A DNA stretch of 64,000 nt from DASPSM01 sp963800135 (GTDB taxonomy: Bacteria > Planctomycetota > Planctomycetia > Planctomycetales > Planctomycetaceae), in the NCBI GenBank assembly GCA_963800135.1, contig CAWCZR010000003.1:930001-994000 (forward strand), in the 5' to 3' direction. Below are positions 46,902 through 55,463 of this stretch, in pieces. The position numbers and the translations under genes were made by a program. Position 1 is the first letter of the stretch. The number at the start of each line of letters is the position of its first letter. The notes beneath the pieces are model-generated. The model did not search any database. It worked only from the letters and a program-made list of their open reading frames with translations, and had not been told where the DNA came from.

Positions 46902-47242
46902 GCCGTTCGTGGGTCGCGAGATAGGGAGGGTTCGAAGGTCGCGGCCGGCCGCGAGTTCACGGAATTCTCAGTTCCGGGGGTGCCGAGAACAAGTCCCGCG
47001 TTTGCCAGCGGGTGGGGTGATCGCGAATAATTGGTGGTGATTGTGAATATTCGAGGCGGTGCGGCGCCGCCGTAACGGCCGCGCCCGGCCCGCGTGCGGA
47101 GCGTGCCTCCGGAACCGTTGGGCTTGTCGCATCATTCCGGGTCGCATAAAAGACCCAGAGTGCGCGCAGTCCCCTGAACTCCAGGGCGCTGAACTCAAGG
47201 GCGTGCAGGCACGACCTTTATAACGAGAGGATTTGTCGGGAA
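46902..47242. other. Gap between GTPase and ABC-F genes; no gene seen
   Basis: 341 bases between divergent genes. An A/T-rich piece (ATAATTGGTGGTGATTGTGAAT, split at 47028-47049) could hold a promoter; nothing else is recognised. Confidence 0.4.
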
Positions 47243-49035
47243 ATGGCGGTGTTGTTACAGCTCAAAAACGCGACCAAAAGTTACGGGAACCAGGTCCTCC
47301 TCGACGACGCGGAGTTCACGCTCGTCGATGACGTGAAAGTCGGTTTTGTCGGCCGCAATGGCGCCGGCAAGAGCACGCTGCTGCGCGTCCTGCTGGGAGA
47401 GGAAGAACTCGAGCGCGGCGAAGTCATCTGCCACCCCAAGCTGCGCTTGGGCTACCTGCGGCAGCACGACCCGTTTCATCCCGGCGAAACGGTGCTCGAC
47501 TTCTTGATGCGCGACAGCGAGCAGCCCGATTGGAAGTGCGGCGAAGTCGCCGGCCAGTTCGAGCTCAAGAGCGAGCTGCTCGAAGGCCCGGTCGCCAAGC
47601 TGTCGGGCGGATGGCAGACGCGCGTGAAGCTCACCGCCCTCTTGCTGCACGAGCCCAACCTGCTGCTCCTGGACGAACCGACCAACTTCCTCGACTTGCG
47701 CACGCAGATTCTGCTCGAACACTTTTTGCGCAACTATCAGGAGGCCTGCCTGATCGTGTCGCACGATCGGGCCTTCCTCCGCGCCACCTGTACGCAGACG
47801 CTGGAGCTGGCCCGCGGCAAGCTGACGATGTTTTCCGGCAAGATCGACGCCTTCCTCGAAAACCAGACGGAGCGCCGGGAACGCGACGAGCGCACCAACG
47901 CCACCGTGCTGGCCAAACGGCGACACCTGGAAGAATTCATCGCCAAGAACAAGGCCCGGGCGAGCACGGCCACCCGCGCCCGCTCCAAGAGCCGGCAGCT
48001 GGAAAAGCTCGACCTGATTCAGATCGACTCCGACGAACCGACGGCGAAAATTCGCGCGCCGGAAGTCGAGCCGCGCAAGGGGCCGGCCGTCCGCTGCCGC
48101 GAGGTTTCCATCGGCTATCCGAATCGCGAGGTCGCCAGCCACATCGATCTGGAAATCGATCACGGCTGGCGGGCGGCGGTCGTCGGAGACAACGGCCAGG
48201 GAAAAACGACGCTGCTGCGCACGCTGGTCGACTCGCTCGAGCCGCTCGCCGGCGAAGTTCGCTGGGGTTACGGCTGCAACGTCGGCGTCTACGCGCAGCA
48301 CGTCTACACCAGCCTGCCCGACAAAGAAACCGTGATGAGCTACCTCGAACAAAAGGCGGCCATCGGCACGAAGACGCAAGCCATTCTCGATCAGGCGGCG
48401 TCCCTGCTCTTCCGCGGCGATCACGTGGAAAAGCCCGTTTCGGTCCTCTCCGGCGGCGAGCGGGCCCGGCTCTGCCTGGCCGGCCTGCTCCTGGCGCAGC
48501 ACAACGTGCTCGTGCTCGACGAACCGGGCAACCACCTCGACGTCGACACGGTCGAGGCCCTGGCGGAGGCCTTGCTCGGCTATCAGGGGACGGTGATCTT
48601 CACGAGCCACGACCGGCACTTCATGAAGCGCGTGGCAACCTGCATCATCGAGGTCCGCGATAGCCGCGTCGTCAACTATCGCGGCGATTACGAGGCCTAC
48701 CTCTACGCCGTTAACAAAGAGATTGATCAAGGCGAGCGGGAGCGCGAAGTCGCGCACGCCCGGCGGCTACCCGGCCCGCGGCAACGACAGCGGAGAAGAA
48801 GCCGTCCCGCCCCGCCCCCAAGAACGAGCGGGCCGCCCGCAAGGAAATCATCAATCTCGAACGCACGATCGCCCAGCTCGACACGCAAAAACGGGCGACC
48901 AACGACCGGCTGCTAAAAACCACCGATGCGGCCGAAGCCCTGCGTCTGCACAACGAAGTGACGGCGCTCGCCGCACAAATCGCCGAAGCGGAAGACCGCT
49001 GGTGCCAACTCCAGGAAGAAGTGGCCGCCGAGTAA
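47243..49035 (+). CDS. ABC-F family ATPase, Uup-like (one frame change)
   Basis: About 597 residues after repair. Two ATPase domains without membrane helices: VGRNGAGKSTLL, LSGGWQTRVKL, LLLDEPTNFLDL; then VVGDNGQGKTTLL, LSGGERARLCLA, LVLDEPGNHLDV. The linker between them (EEFIAKNKARASTATRARS) is the arm that enters the ribosome E site. The frame changes near 48747 (a base missing); the repaired C-terminus KNERAARKEIINLERTI...WCQLQEEVAAE forms the coiled coil of Uup-type proteins and ends at 49035. Acts on stalled ribosomes or in tolerance to translation inhibitors. ATG 47243 follows AGAGGATTTG. Confidence 0.9.
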
Positions 49036-49073
49036 CCCTTTGTCTCAGAGCGCTCCTGAGCGAAACCTGCGTT

Positions 49074-50345
49074 ATGACCGTCCCTGCCGCACGCGAGTCC
49101 AGCAACGATCCGAGCAAGCCGCTGGCCGGGTTGCGGGTGCTCGACTTTTCGCATGCGCTCGCCGGCCCTTACTGCACGCTCATTCTCGCGGAGTACGGGG
49201 CCGACATCTATAAGCTCGAATCGCGCGACGGCGGCGACATCGGCCGCGGCTGGGGACCGCCCAACTACGGCGACCAGTCGAGCTTCTTCATGGGGCTCAA
49301 CCGCGGCAAGTTCGGCATCTCGATCGACCTCAAGAAACCCGAGGGGATCGAGCTGTGTCTGCGGCTCGTCGAGACGATGGACGTCTTCCTCGAGAATTTT
49401 CGCCCCGGCACGATGGAGCGGCTGGGCCTCGGTTACGAAGCCGTCGCCGCCCACAACCCGCGAATCATCTATTGCTCGATCTCCGGCTACGGACAGGACG
49501 GCCCCTCGCGAAACGAGCCGGCCATGGATCTCATCGTCCAAAGCTCGAGCGGCCTCATGAGCATCACCGGGACGGAGGACGGCGGGCCGGTCCGCTGTGG
49601 CTACTCGGTGGCCGACGTGAGCGCGGGCATGTTCGCCATCATGGGAATTTTGATGGCCCTACGGTCGCGGGACAAAACGGGCCGCGGCCAATACATCGAC
49701 GTCTCGATGTTCGACAGCATGATCTCGGGCATGACCAGTTGCTTCATGATCTACCTGGGATCGAACACGCTTCCCAAGCCGATGGGGTCGGCCTATCCCA
49801 CGATCGTCCCCTATCGCGTCTTTTCGGGGAAGGATCGCGACTTTTCCATCGCCATCGGCAGCGAAAAACTGTGGACAGCGTTTTGCGCCGCCCTCCAACG
49901 TCCCGATCTCGAGCACCATCCGGATTACGCCACGAACCGCCTGCGGGTGAAGAACCGCCCCGCGATCGAAGGCCTGCTTTCCGATTTGTTTCGCACGCGC
50001 CCAGCGGCCGAATGGCTGGCCATCCTCGGCAAGCAGGGCATCCCCTGCTCGCTCGTCCGCAACCTGCGCGAAGTGGTCGAGGATCCCCAGAGCGACTTCC
50101 GCGGCATGTTCCCGACGGTGCAGAATTCGCCCGTCGGTCCCCATCGAGTCACCGGTGCGCCGATCAAGTTCTCCCGCGGCGCCAAAGCCGCCAGCGCCGC
50201 CCAGTCACCACGCACGGCGCCGATGCTCGGCGAGCACACCCGCGAGACTCTCGCCGACTTATTGGGGCTCGACACCGCGTCGATCGGCAAGCTCGTCGAG
50301 AGCGGCGTCGTGTTTCAGGCGGAAGAGTCGCGAGGCTCGAACTAA
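49074..50345 (+). CDS. Class III CoA-transferase (CaiB/BaiF family)
   Basis: 423 residues. Family blocks: LAGLRVLDFSHALAGPYCT, NRGKFGISIDLKKPEG, DVFLENFRPGTMERLGLGY, the catalytic-Asp region MDLIVQSSSGLMS (Asp at 157-160), and RGQYIDVSMFD. Members move CoA between carboxylic acids (formyl-, carnitinyl-, succinyl-CoA and others). The donor and acceptor cannot be inferred; no acyl-CoA dehydrogenase or ligase adjoins. ATG 49074 starts 38 bp after the ABC-F stop. Frame intact and length normal. Confidence 0.92.
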   Translation: MTVPAARESSNDPSKPLAGLRVLDFSHALAGPYCTLILAEYGADIYKLESRDGGDIGRGWGPPNYGDQSSFFMGLNRGKFGISIDLKKPEGIELCLRLVETMDVFLENFRPGTMERLGLGYEAVAAHNPRIIYCSISGYGQDGPSRNEPAMDLIVQSSSGLMSITGTEDGGPVRCGYSVADVSAGMFAIMGILMALRSRDKTGRGQYIDVSMFDSMISGMTSCFMIYLGSNTLPKPMGSAYPTIVPYRVFSGKDRDFSIAIGSEKLWTAFCAALQRPDLEHHPDYATNRLRVKNRPAIEGLLSDLFRTRPAAEWLAILGKQGIPCSLVRNLREVVEDPQSDFRGMFPTVQNSPVGPHRVTGAPIKFSRGAKAASAAQSPRTAPMLGEHTRETLADLLGLDTASIGKLVESGVVFQAEESRGSN

Positions 50346-50381
50346 GTTCGAGCGCGATCGACTCGCGCGTGCGGCAAAAAG

Positions 50382-50415
50382 AAAACGCGACCGGGCCAAG
50401 GCACGGTCGCGTTTT
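50382..50415. terminator. Bidirectional intrinsic terminator
   Basis: AAAACGCGACCG (50382-50393) and CGGTCGCGTTTT (50404-50415) form a 12-bp stem with A and T ends, placed between the convergent CoA-transferase and PRC-barrel genes. The stem gives a U-run in both directions. Confidence 0.85.
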
Positions 50416-50448
50416 GCAGAACTCTTCGCAGCTCTTCGTGATTCGCGA

Positions 50449-51129
50449 TTACTTCTCGCGACGTTCGCCACCACCGGCGTTCGCCGGGCGCTCGGTCCCC
50501 TGGGGCCGAGTCGTCGCCGCGCCCCGAACCGTATTTCCGCGCGGCTGCGGTTGGGTCTGCTGCTGCGGCTGAGTCTTGGTCGCGCCGTCGCGGTTCTCGG
50601 CACCACGCTGTTCGCCGTTCTTCGGCATGTTGTTGTGGTCGCCGCGATAGAACGTCTGCACGCGCTGCTGAACCTTCGGATCGCGCAGCTCGGCGATGTC
50701 GCGGATGTGCGGCAGGTCGCGGACGCGATCACGTCCGAAGCCGAGCATGAACGCGTGACGGCCGAAATCGAAAGTGCCCGCGCCCCACGGCACGGCCACC
50801 AGGCCGTTATCCGCCGCGATCACCGCGTATTCCAGGCAACCGCTGTCGGTGAGCACGAAGTCTTTCACGGTCCCGAAGCTCGCGTTCCCCTGCAGCATGA
50901 CGTTCGCGCCGATGAGCGTGCTCCCCTGCAGGAAGCGATTCTGATCATGGCCGGCGTCACGAGCGTCCGGGGCAAGCGTGCGATCGTGGCCGACCTGTCC
51001 GTTTGGAGCGACCCGGCCAGCCTGCGGCGCGGCGGGACGACCCACCTGGCCGAACGCGCTCTGAGCGGTCGGGTAAGCGATGCAAGCAGCGAGGGCGATG
51101 TCGAGAAGTTTGCGAGCGGAAACGATCAT
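50449..51129 (-). CDS. Exported PRC-barrel domain protein
   Basis: 226 residues. Signal peptide (ARKLLDIALAACIAYPTAQSAFG), then a PRC-barrel-like domain: STLIGANVMLQGNASFGTVKDFVLTDSGCLEYAVIAADNGLVAVPWG. The C-terminal 70 residues are Gln/Arg/Gly-rich and probably disordered (TQPQQQTQPQPRG). PRC barrels bind other proteins or small ligands; the role here is unknown. ATG 51129 has AAGGA 8 bases upstream. Confidence 0.78.
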   Translation of the reverse strand: MIVSARKLLDIALAACIAYPTAQSAFGQVGRPAAPQAGRVAPNGQVGHDRTLAPDARDAGHDQNRFLQGSTLIGANVMLQGNASFGTVKDFVLTDSGCLEYAVIAADNGLVAVPWGAGTFDFGRHAFMLGFGRDRVRDLPHIRDIAELRDPKVQQRVQTFYRGDHNNMPKNGEQRGAENRDGATKTQPQQQTQPQPRGNTVRGAATTRPQGTERPANAGGGERREK

Positions 51130-51854
51130 AGGGAAATCCTTTTTAGCAGTGACTGGGGTTCGTTGAGTCCAATGAATCACGACCCAACCGAGAGTCGCAC
51201 GACTCACAACCCAACGGACGCGAGCAATCCGACTGCGTGGGGTCTCGGCAAGGCCCGCGAAAGTACCACCGCGATTGAAAGCACTTCATGTGCCAAATGT
51301 CCAAGGCGTGAAAGGCCGCGTCCCGATCAAAGTCCGGGCAGCGAAACGGCGGCGTTTCCGAAACGCCTCGGAGCGAACCCATCACCCGCAGGCCGATCGT
51401 GCGTCGCACGCGGGCCGACTCATCGCAATCGGTTCGCAAATTCCGGCAATCGTTTCGACTTCAGCAATCGCCCAGCGTCGGTTCGCGCCCGGGAGCAGAT
51501 TCCGCGGCATGCAGTTCGGCCGCGCCCGACCGGCCCTGACGAAACGCCCGCTTGCTGCTGTACATCGGAACCAACTCCCCCGAACGCCCTGTGCAATCTG
51601 GGTCGGAATTTGGTATTTATGAGGGCGACGACAGGTTCTGGTCCGTGATCTTTTGCGATCACGCGCTGGGTCGAATTCAGGGCCGGAACCACGCTGCCGA
51701 CCGGTCGAAGCTTCGAAACCCGGTCTCTCTTTCGCGAGTACCGTTTAATACGAGACCGATCCGGTCGAATCTGCGACAGGTCGAATCTGCGAGCGCGGGG
51801 CTTGGGTCTGCCCCGCCCGTTCCAAAGTCATTCCTGCCGAGTGGGGAGAGCCGT
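51130..51854. other. 725-bp gap upstream of the redoxin fusion; direct repeat near its end
   Basis: No gene is recognisable on either strand. A 14-bp sequence, GGTCGAATCTGCGA, occurs twice 16 bp apart (51763-51776 and 51779-51792), 63 bases before the next start codon, and could be a binding site. Confidence 0.5.
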
Positions 51855-53816
51855 ATGCGATCGTGGGCCGTGTTCGCGAGTGTCGCAGTTGCCGGTGTCT
51901 CGCTGGTGTTCGCCGCACAAAGCGGGGCCCGCGCGGCCGACGCCCTGACGGCAGCCAAGCTCGGGCAAAAGATCGGCGACGTCGGCTTTGTCGACGCGGC
52001 AGGCAAGAAGATCACGCTCGACGATCTTAAAGGGGCGAAGGCCACGGTCGTCGTCTTCTTGTCGTTCGAGTGCCCCGTCTCCACCAGCTATTCGCCCGTG
52101 CTGAGCGAAATGAAAAAGCACTACGCGGACCGCGGCGTCTCCTTTGTGGGCGTCTGCGCAAGCGAGGCGGAAACTCCGGCCAGCGTTGCCAAGCGGGCGG
52201 CCGACTTTTCCCTCGACTTCCCCGTTTATTCCGACGCCCAGGGGCTCGCCGTCTCCGCCTTCAAGGCCGAGAAAACGCCCGAAGCCTTCCTGCTCGATCA
52301 CAACCTGGTGCTCCGCTATCGGGGCCGCATCGATGACGCGTTTGCCGCCCGGCTCAAGCGTAACCAGCACATCAAATCGCACGACCTCGAAAACGCCCTC
52401 GACGAAGTCATCGAAGGCAAGGCCGTCAGCCATCCGGTCGCGGAAGCCATTGGCTGCCTGATCGGAGCCGAAAAGCAGATCAAGAAAGACGGGCCCGTGA
52501 CCTACTATCGGGACGTGCTTCCCATCCTGCAGGCCAACTGCCAGGAGTGCCACCGTCCCGGCGAGATCGGACCGTTTTCGCTGATGACCTTTAAAGAAGC
52601 GGTCAACTGGGCCGACGACATCAAGACCTACACCGAAACGCGGCAGATGCCTCCGTGGAAAATCACGGGCGGCCTGCCGTTCCATAACGAGCGTCACATG
52701 AGCGACAAGGATCTCGCCACGCTCGCGAGATGGGCGGAGGACGGCACTCCCGAAGGCAAAACCTCCGACGCGCCGCCGCCCCGCCAATTCACCACGGGCT
52801 GGCAATTGGGCCAGCCGGACCTGGTGCTCACGCCGTCGAGCGGATTCGTCGTCGGACCGGGCGGTCCCGATATCTTCCGCGTCTTCGTGATGCCGACCAA
52901 TTTGCCCGAGGACAAGTTCGTGGTCGGCTACGAGGTCAAGCCGGCGAACCCGCGCGTCGTCCACCACACGCTCAACTTTATCGACACCACGAAGACGGGC
53001 CGGAAGCTCGAAGAAAAGGCCCAGGCCGGCGAGAGCAAAACGAAATCAGAAAACGGCTGGGACCGCGGCCCCGGCTATTCGTCCGACATGGGCGTCGGCT
53101 TCTTCCCGCAGGGCGGACTCGGAGGCTGGGCTCCGGGACAGCTCGCGCGGCAGATGCCCCCCGGCTACGGCTTCCGCCTGCCCAAAGACTCGGACGTCGT
53201 TGTTCAAGTGCATTACCATCGCGACGGCCGGGTCGAACGCGACCATCTGCAAATCGGCCTCTACTTCGCCAAGTCGACCGTGGGAATGAAGGCCTTTAAG
53301 GGCGGCGTGATCCCCGGCCGCTTCCTGGCGATCCCCGCGAACGATGCGAACTACAAAGTCTACGGCTCGACGACGGTCACCGAAGACTGCGTGCTGCACA
53401 ACATCACGCCGCACATGCACTTGGTCGGCAAGAAGATCAAAGTGACGATCAAGATGCCCGACAAGCCGAAAGAAACGCTGCTCGAGATCGGCTCGTGGGA
53501 CTACAACTGGCAGGAGACCTACTTCCTGAAGGATCCGCTGAAGCTGCCGAAGGGCACCGAGCTCGACGTCGAAGCGACGTACGACAACAGCGCCAACAAT
53601 CCCAACAACCCGAACAACCCGCCCAAGCTCGTGACCTTCGGCGACCAGACGACGAACGAAATGTGCTTCGTGTTCCTGGGAGCGACTTCGGAAGGCAAAG
53701 AACGCTCGCCATTTTCCAACCCCTTCGGCGGCGGCAACCGCCGCCGACGACGCCAGCGACTGGAAAAGACGAAGGAAGCCGCCAAGAAGGCCGCGGAGAA
53801 GCAGGCCAGCCGGTAG
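51855..53816 (+). CDS. Fusion of redoxin, cytochrome c and type II copper monooxygenase domains, secreted
   Basis: 653 residues. Signal peptide (AVFASVAVAGVSLVFAAQSGARA). Residues 35-180: AhpC/TSA-like redoxin (LKGAKATVVVFLSFECPVSTSYSPVL, one Cys in the active-site position). Residues 210-310: cytochrome c with NCQECHRPGEIGPF (CxxCH-type C-Q-E-C-H) and a distal Met in RQMPPW. Residues 330-620: copper ascorbate-dependent (PHM/DBH-type) monooxygenase with VVHHTLNF (CuH site) and HYH plus HMHLVGKK (CuM site), ending in ...NEMCFVF (Met ligand). This is one electron-transfer chain in a single polypeptide. Such fusions are known in planctomycetes but have no assigned substrate. ATG 51855 after GGGGAGAG. 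Confidence 0.9.
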   Translation: MRSWAVFASVAVAGVSLVFAAQSGARAADALTAAKLGQKIGDVGFVDAAGKKITLDDLKGAKATVVVFLSFECPVSTSYSPVLSEMKKHYADRGVSFVGVCASEAETPASVAKRAADFSLDFPVYSDAQGLAVSAFKAEKTPEAFLLDHNLVLRYRGRIDDAFAARLKRNQHIKSHDLENALDEVIEGKAVSHPVAEAIGCLIGAEKQIKKDGPVTYYRDVLPILQANCQECHRPGEIGPFSLMTFKEAVNWADDIKTYTETRQMPPWKITGGLPFHNERHMSDKDLATLARWAEDGTPEGKTSDAPPPRQFTTGWQLGQPDLVLTPSSGFVVGPGGPDIFRVFVMPTNLPEDKFVVGYEVKPANPRVVHHTLNFIDTTKTGRKLEEKAQAGESKTKSENGWDRGPGYSSDMGVGFFPQGGLGGWAPGQLARQMPPGYGFRLPKDSDVVVQVHYHRDGRVERDHLQIGLYFAKSTVGMKAFKGGVIPGRFLAIPANDANYKVYGSTTVTEDCVLHNITPHMHLVGKKIKVTIKMPDKPKETLLEIGSWDYNWQETYFLKDPLKLPKGTELDVEATYDNSANNPNNPNNPPKLVTFGDQTTNEMCFVFLGATSEGKERSPFSNPFGGGNRRRRRQRLEKTKEAAKKAAEKQASR

Positions 53817-53849
53817 GGCGAGCGGGCGGCGACAATCTGACGTCTGTAC

Positions 53850-53883
53850 CACGGCTGAGCGTTTTCGCTCAGCCGTTTTCTTT
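53850..53883 (+). terminator. Intrinsic terminator (family B-type hairpin)
   Basis: ACGGCTGAGCG-TTTT-CGCTCAGCCGT, 11-bp stem, followed by TTTCTTTG, 33 bases after the copper-monooxygenase stop. The stem is the same sequence as the hairpin core of the dispersed family B repeat. Confidence 0.8.
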
Positions 53884-53900
53884 GTGCGCGCATCATCGTT

Positions 53901-53980
53901 GGGTGCCATGCTCACGGCTTTGAGTGAGCATGCGCCACAATTCCAAGACATGCCCACTCCGAGCCGTGGGCATGGCACCC
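53901..53980. repeat. Dispersed hairpin repeat, family A (complete copy)
   Basis: Begins GGGTGCCATGCTCACGGC, ends GTGGGCATGGCACCC, with an inner GAGTGAGCATG / CATGCCCACTC pair. About 80 bp, lying just outside the 3' end of the CHAT operon. Confidence 0.8.
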
Positions 53981-54014
53981 GGCGCAGCACCGTGGCAACC
54001 TCTTGTGTGACGAC

Positions 54015-55463
54015 TTACGGAGGCTTCGTCGATCCGTTTGGCTTCTCGCCCTTCGGACCGGATGAATGATTAGCCGCTGCCTGCTCGAGTTCGAACTTTT
54101 CCGCTTCAAGCCTGGCCGCGTTTGCCTGAGCGGCGTCCAAGTCATTCTTTGAAGCAATTTGCGATGCGAATGTCGCCGGGGCGAAAATCAACATCGCGAC
54201 TAGCCAGACGCAGAATAAAATCGCGGTCCCCGCTATGAATGCGACACGCAGGAACCGAACCGTCCGCAGAACCGGTCGTTTGGCAAGCGCTGCTCCAATT
54301 TCTGGAATCAACGACCAAAGGCCAAGGGCCGCGCCCCCGAGTATCCACGTCCACAACGGGAGCGCAGCGTTCGAGGCAACGATAAAATAGCAAACCAGCA
54401 TCGCGACCAGCAGGACGGCTCGCAAGAGCTGGGTGGCAACGGTTGAGCTACTTCGAACCACGCGCCACTTCGACGGGATCCGGATGGTCCTGGCTTCGGC
54501 CTCAAACCGTTTGGCATCGTCCTTAGGCCAGTTTTGCTCCGGGTTGAAGAGCTTCGTCATTGTCTCCAATGTATATTGCGAAAACTCCGAGCCCGGACTT
54601 GTTACTAGCGGCAGATCGTAGGATTGGTAGGCCGCCATTGCGTTCATATCAAGCGGGATGATTCCGAACGTCTTCGCGGAATAAAGCTGCAGGAGCGCGC
54701 GAGGAAATTCCTTGTCATCGACGGGAAAGGTCGCTTTGTTGACAATGCATCCTTTCAAAGACGGCTTGCGACTGAGTCTCGAAGCGTATTTCTGGAAAAA
54801 CTTGCCAATGTTCTCCAAGAAGTTGGAGACCTGGTTCAACGAGATCCGATCCGCTTCGAGCACGAGCACATATCCGTCGGCGACGATCGCCGGGACAGCG
54901 CTTGAAAAATCGTAGCCGCCGCGCGTATCGATAATGATATGGTCAAATTCCTTTCTCAGTTTGGCGCACAAACCGTGCAGCAGCTCAATGTAGCGAGGCA
55001 CCAAATCCGGACCGGTGCTGGCATGGGGCATGAAAAAACTGTCCTCCTCGACGCCGCCCCGCCAGAGGCCCGCGTTGCTCAACACAATGATAAATTCACC
55101 GTATTTCCCGTGAATCTTGCGGGGCATGACTTCGTCCGGCTTGAGCCCGTCAATGAGCGCATCCGCAAGGCATTGATTGGGCATGATTTGTAAGTCGCTG
55201 CTCTCGAGAATGTCGCCAAGGACGTACAACGACACTCCGCGAGTGGAGAAGTCTGTATCGATGATCACGACGCGGCGCTTGGCGCGGGTGAGAAGATATG
55301 CCGCGGAGGCGGATAGCAGGGTCTTACCAGTTCCCCCCTTGGCGCTCACAAAGGCGACAACCTGCCCGTCGACCGATCGACCCGGCTCGCTTGGCGGAAG
55401 TGATTTCGCTGACAAGCTCGCGTTGTTCGTCGACTCATTTCTTCCCGGGCCGGCCTCAACCAT
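54015..55463 (-). CDS. ParA/MinD-like P-loop ATPase with C-terminal membrane helices
   Basis: 482 residues. Deviant Walker A VSAKGGTGKTLL (K42, K47), VVIIDTDFSTRG (switch I), HIIIDTRGGYDFSSAV (Walker B; the Asp-Thr-Arg-Gly-Gly form is unusual). Residues 345-460 hold three to four membrane helices (AVLLVAMLVCYFIVASNA, WTWILGGAALGLWSLIP, VAFIAGTAILFCVWLVAMLI), then a short coiled coil (DAAQANAARLEAEKFELEQ). MinD-type ATPases usually bind membranes with a terminal amphipathic helix; integral helices are not usual. ATG 55463 lies in the last codons of the CHAT gene with GGAGG upstream, so translation is coupled. Third gene of the lower-GC unit. Confidence 0.83.
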   Translation of the reverse strand: MVEAGPGRNESTNNASLSAKSLPPSEPGRSVDGQVVAFVSAKGGTGKTLLSASAAYLLTRAKRRVVIIDTDFSTRGVSLYVLGDILESSDLQIMPNQCLADALIDGLKPDEVMPRKIHGKYGEFIIVLSNAGLWRGGVEEDSFFMPHASTGPDLVPRYIELLHGLCAKLRKEFDHIIIDTRGGYDFSSAVPAIVADGYVLVLEADRISLNQVSNFLENIGKFFQKYASRLSRKPSLKGCIVNKATFPVDDKEFPRALLQLYSAKTFGIIPLDMNAMAAYQSYDLPLVTSPGSEFSQYTLETMTKLFNPEQNWPKDDAKRFEAEARTIRIPSKWRVVRSSSTVATQLLRAVLLVAMLVCYFIVASNAALPLWTWILGGAALGLWSLIPEIGAALAKRPVLRTVRFLRVAFIAGTAILFCVWLVAMLIFAPATFASQIASKNDLDAAQANAARLEAEKFELEQAAANHSSGPKGEKPNGSTKPP

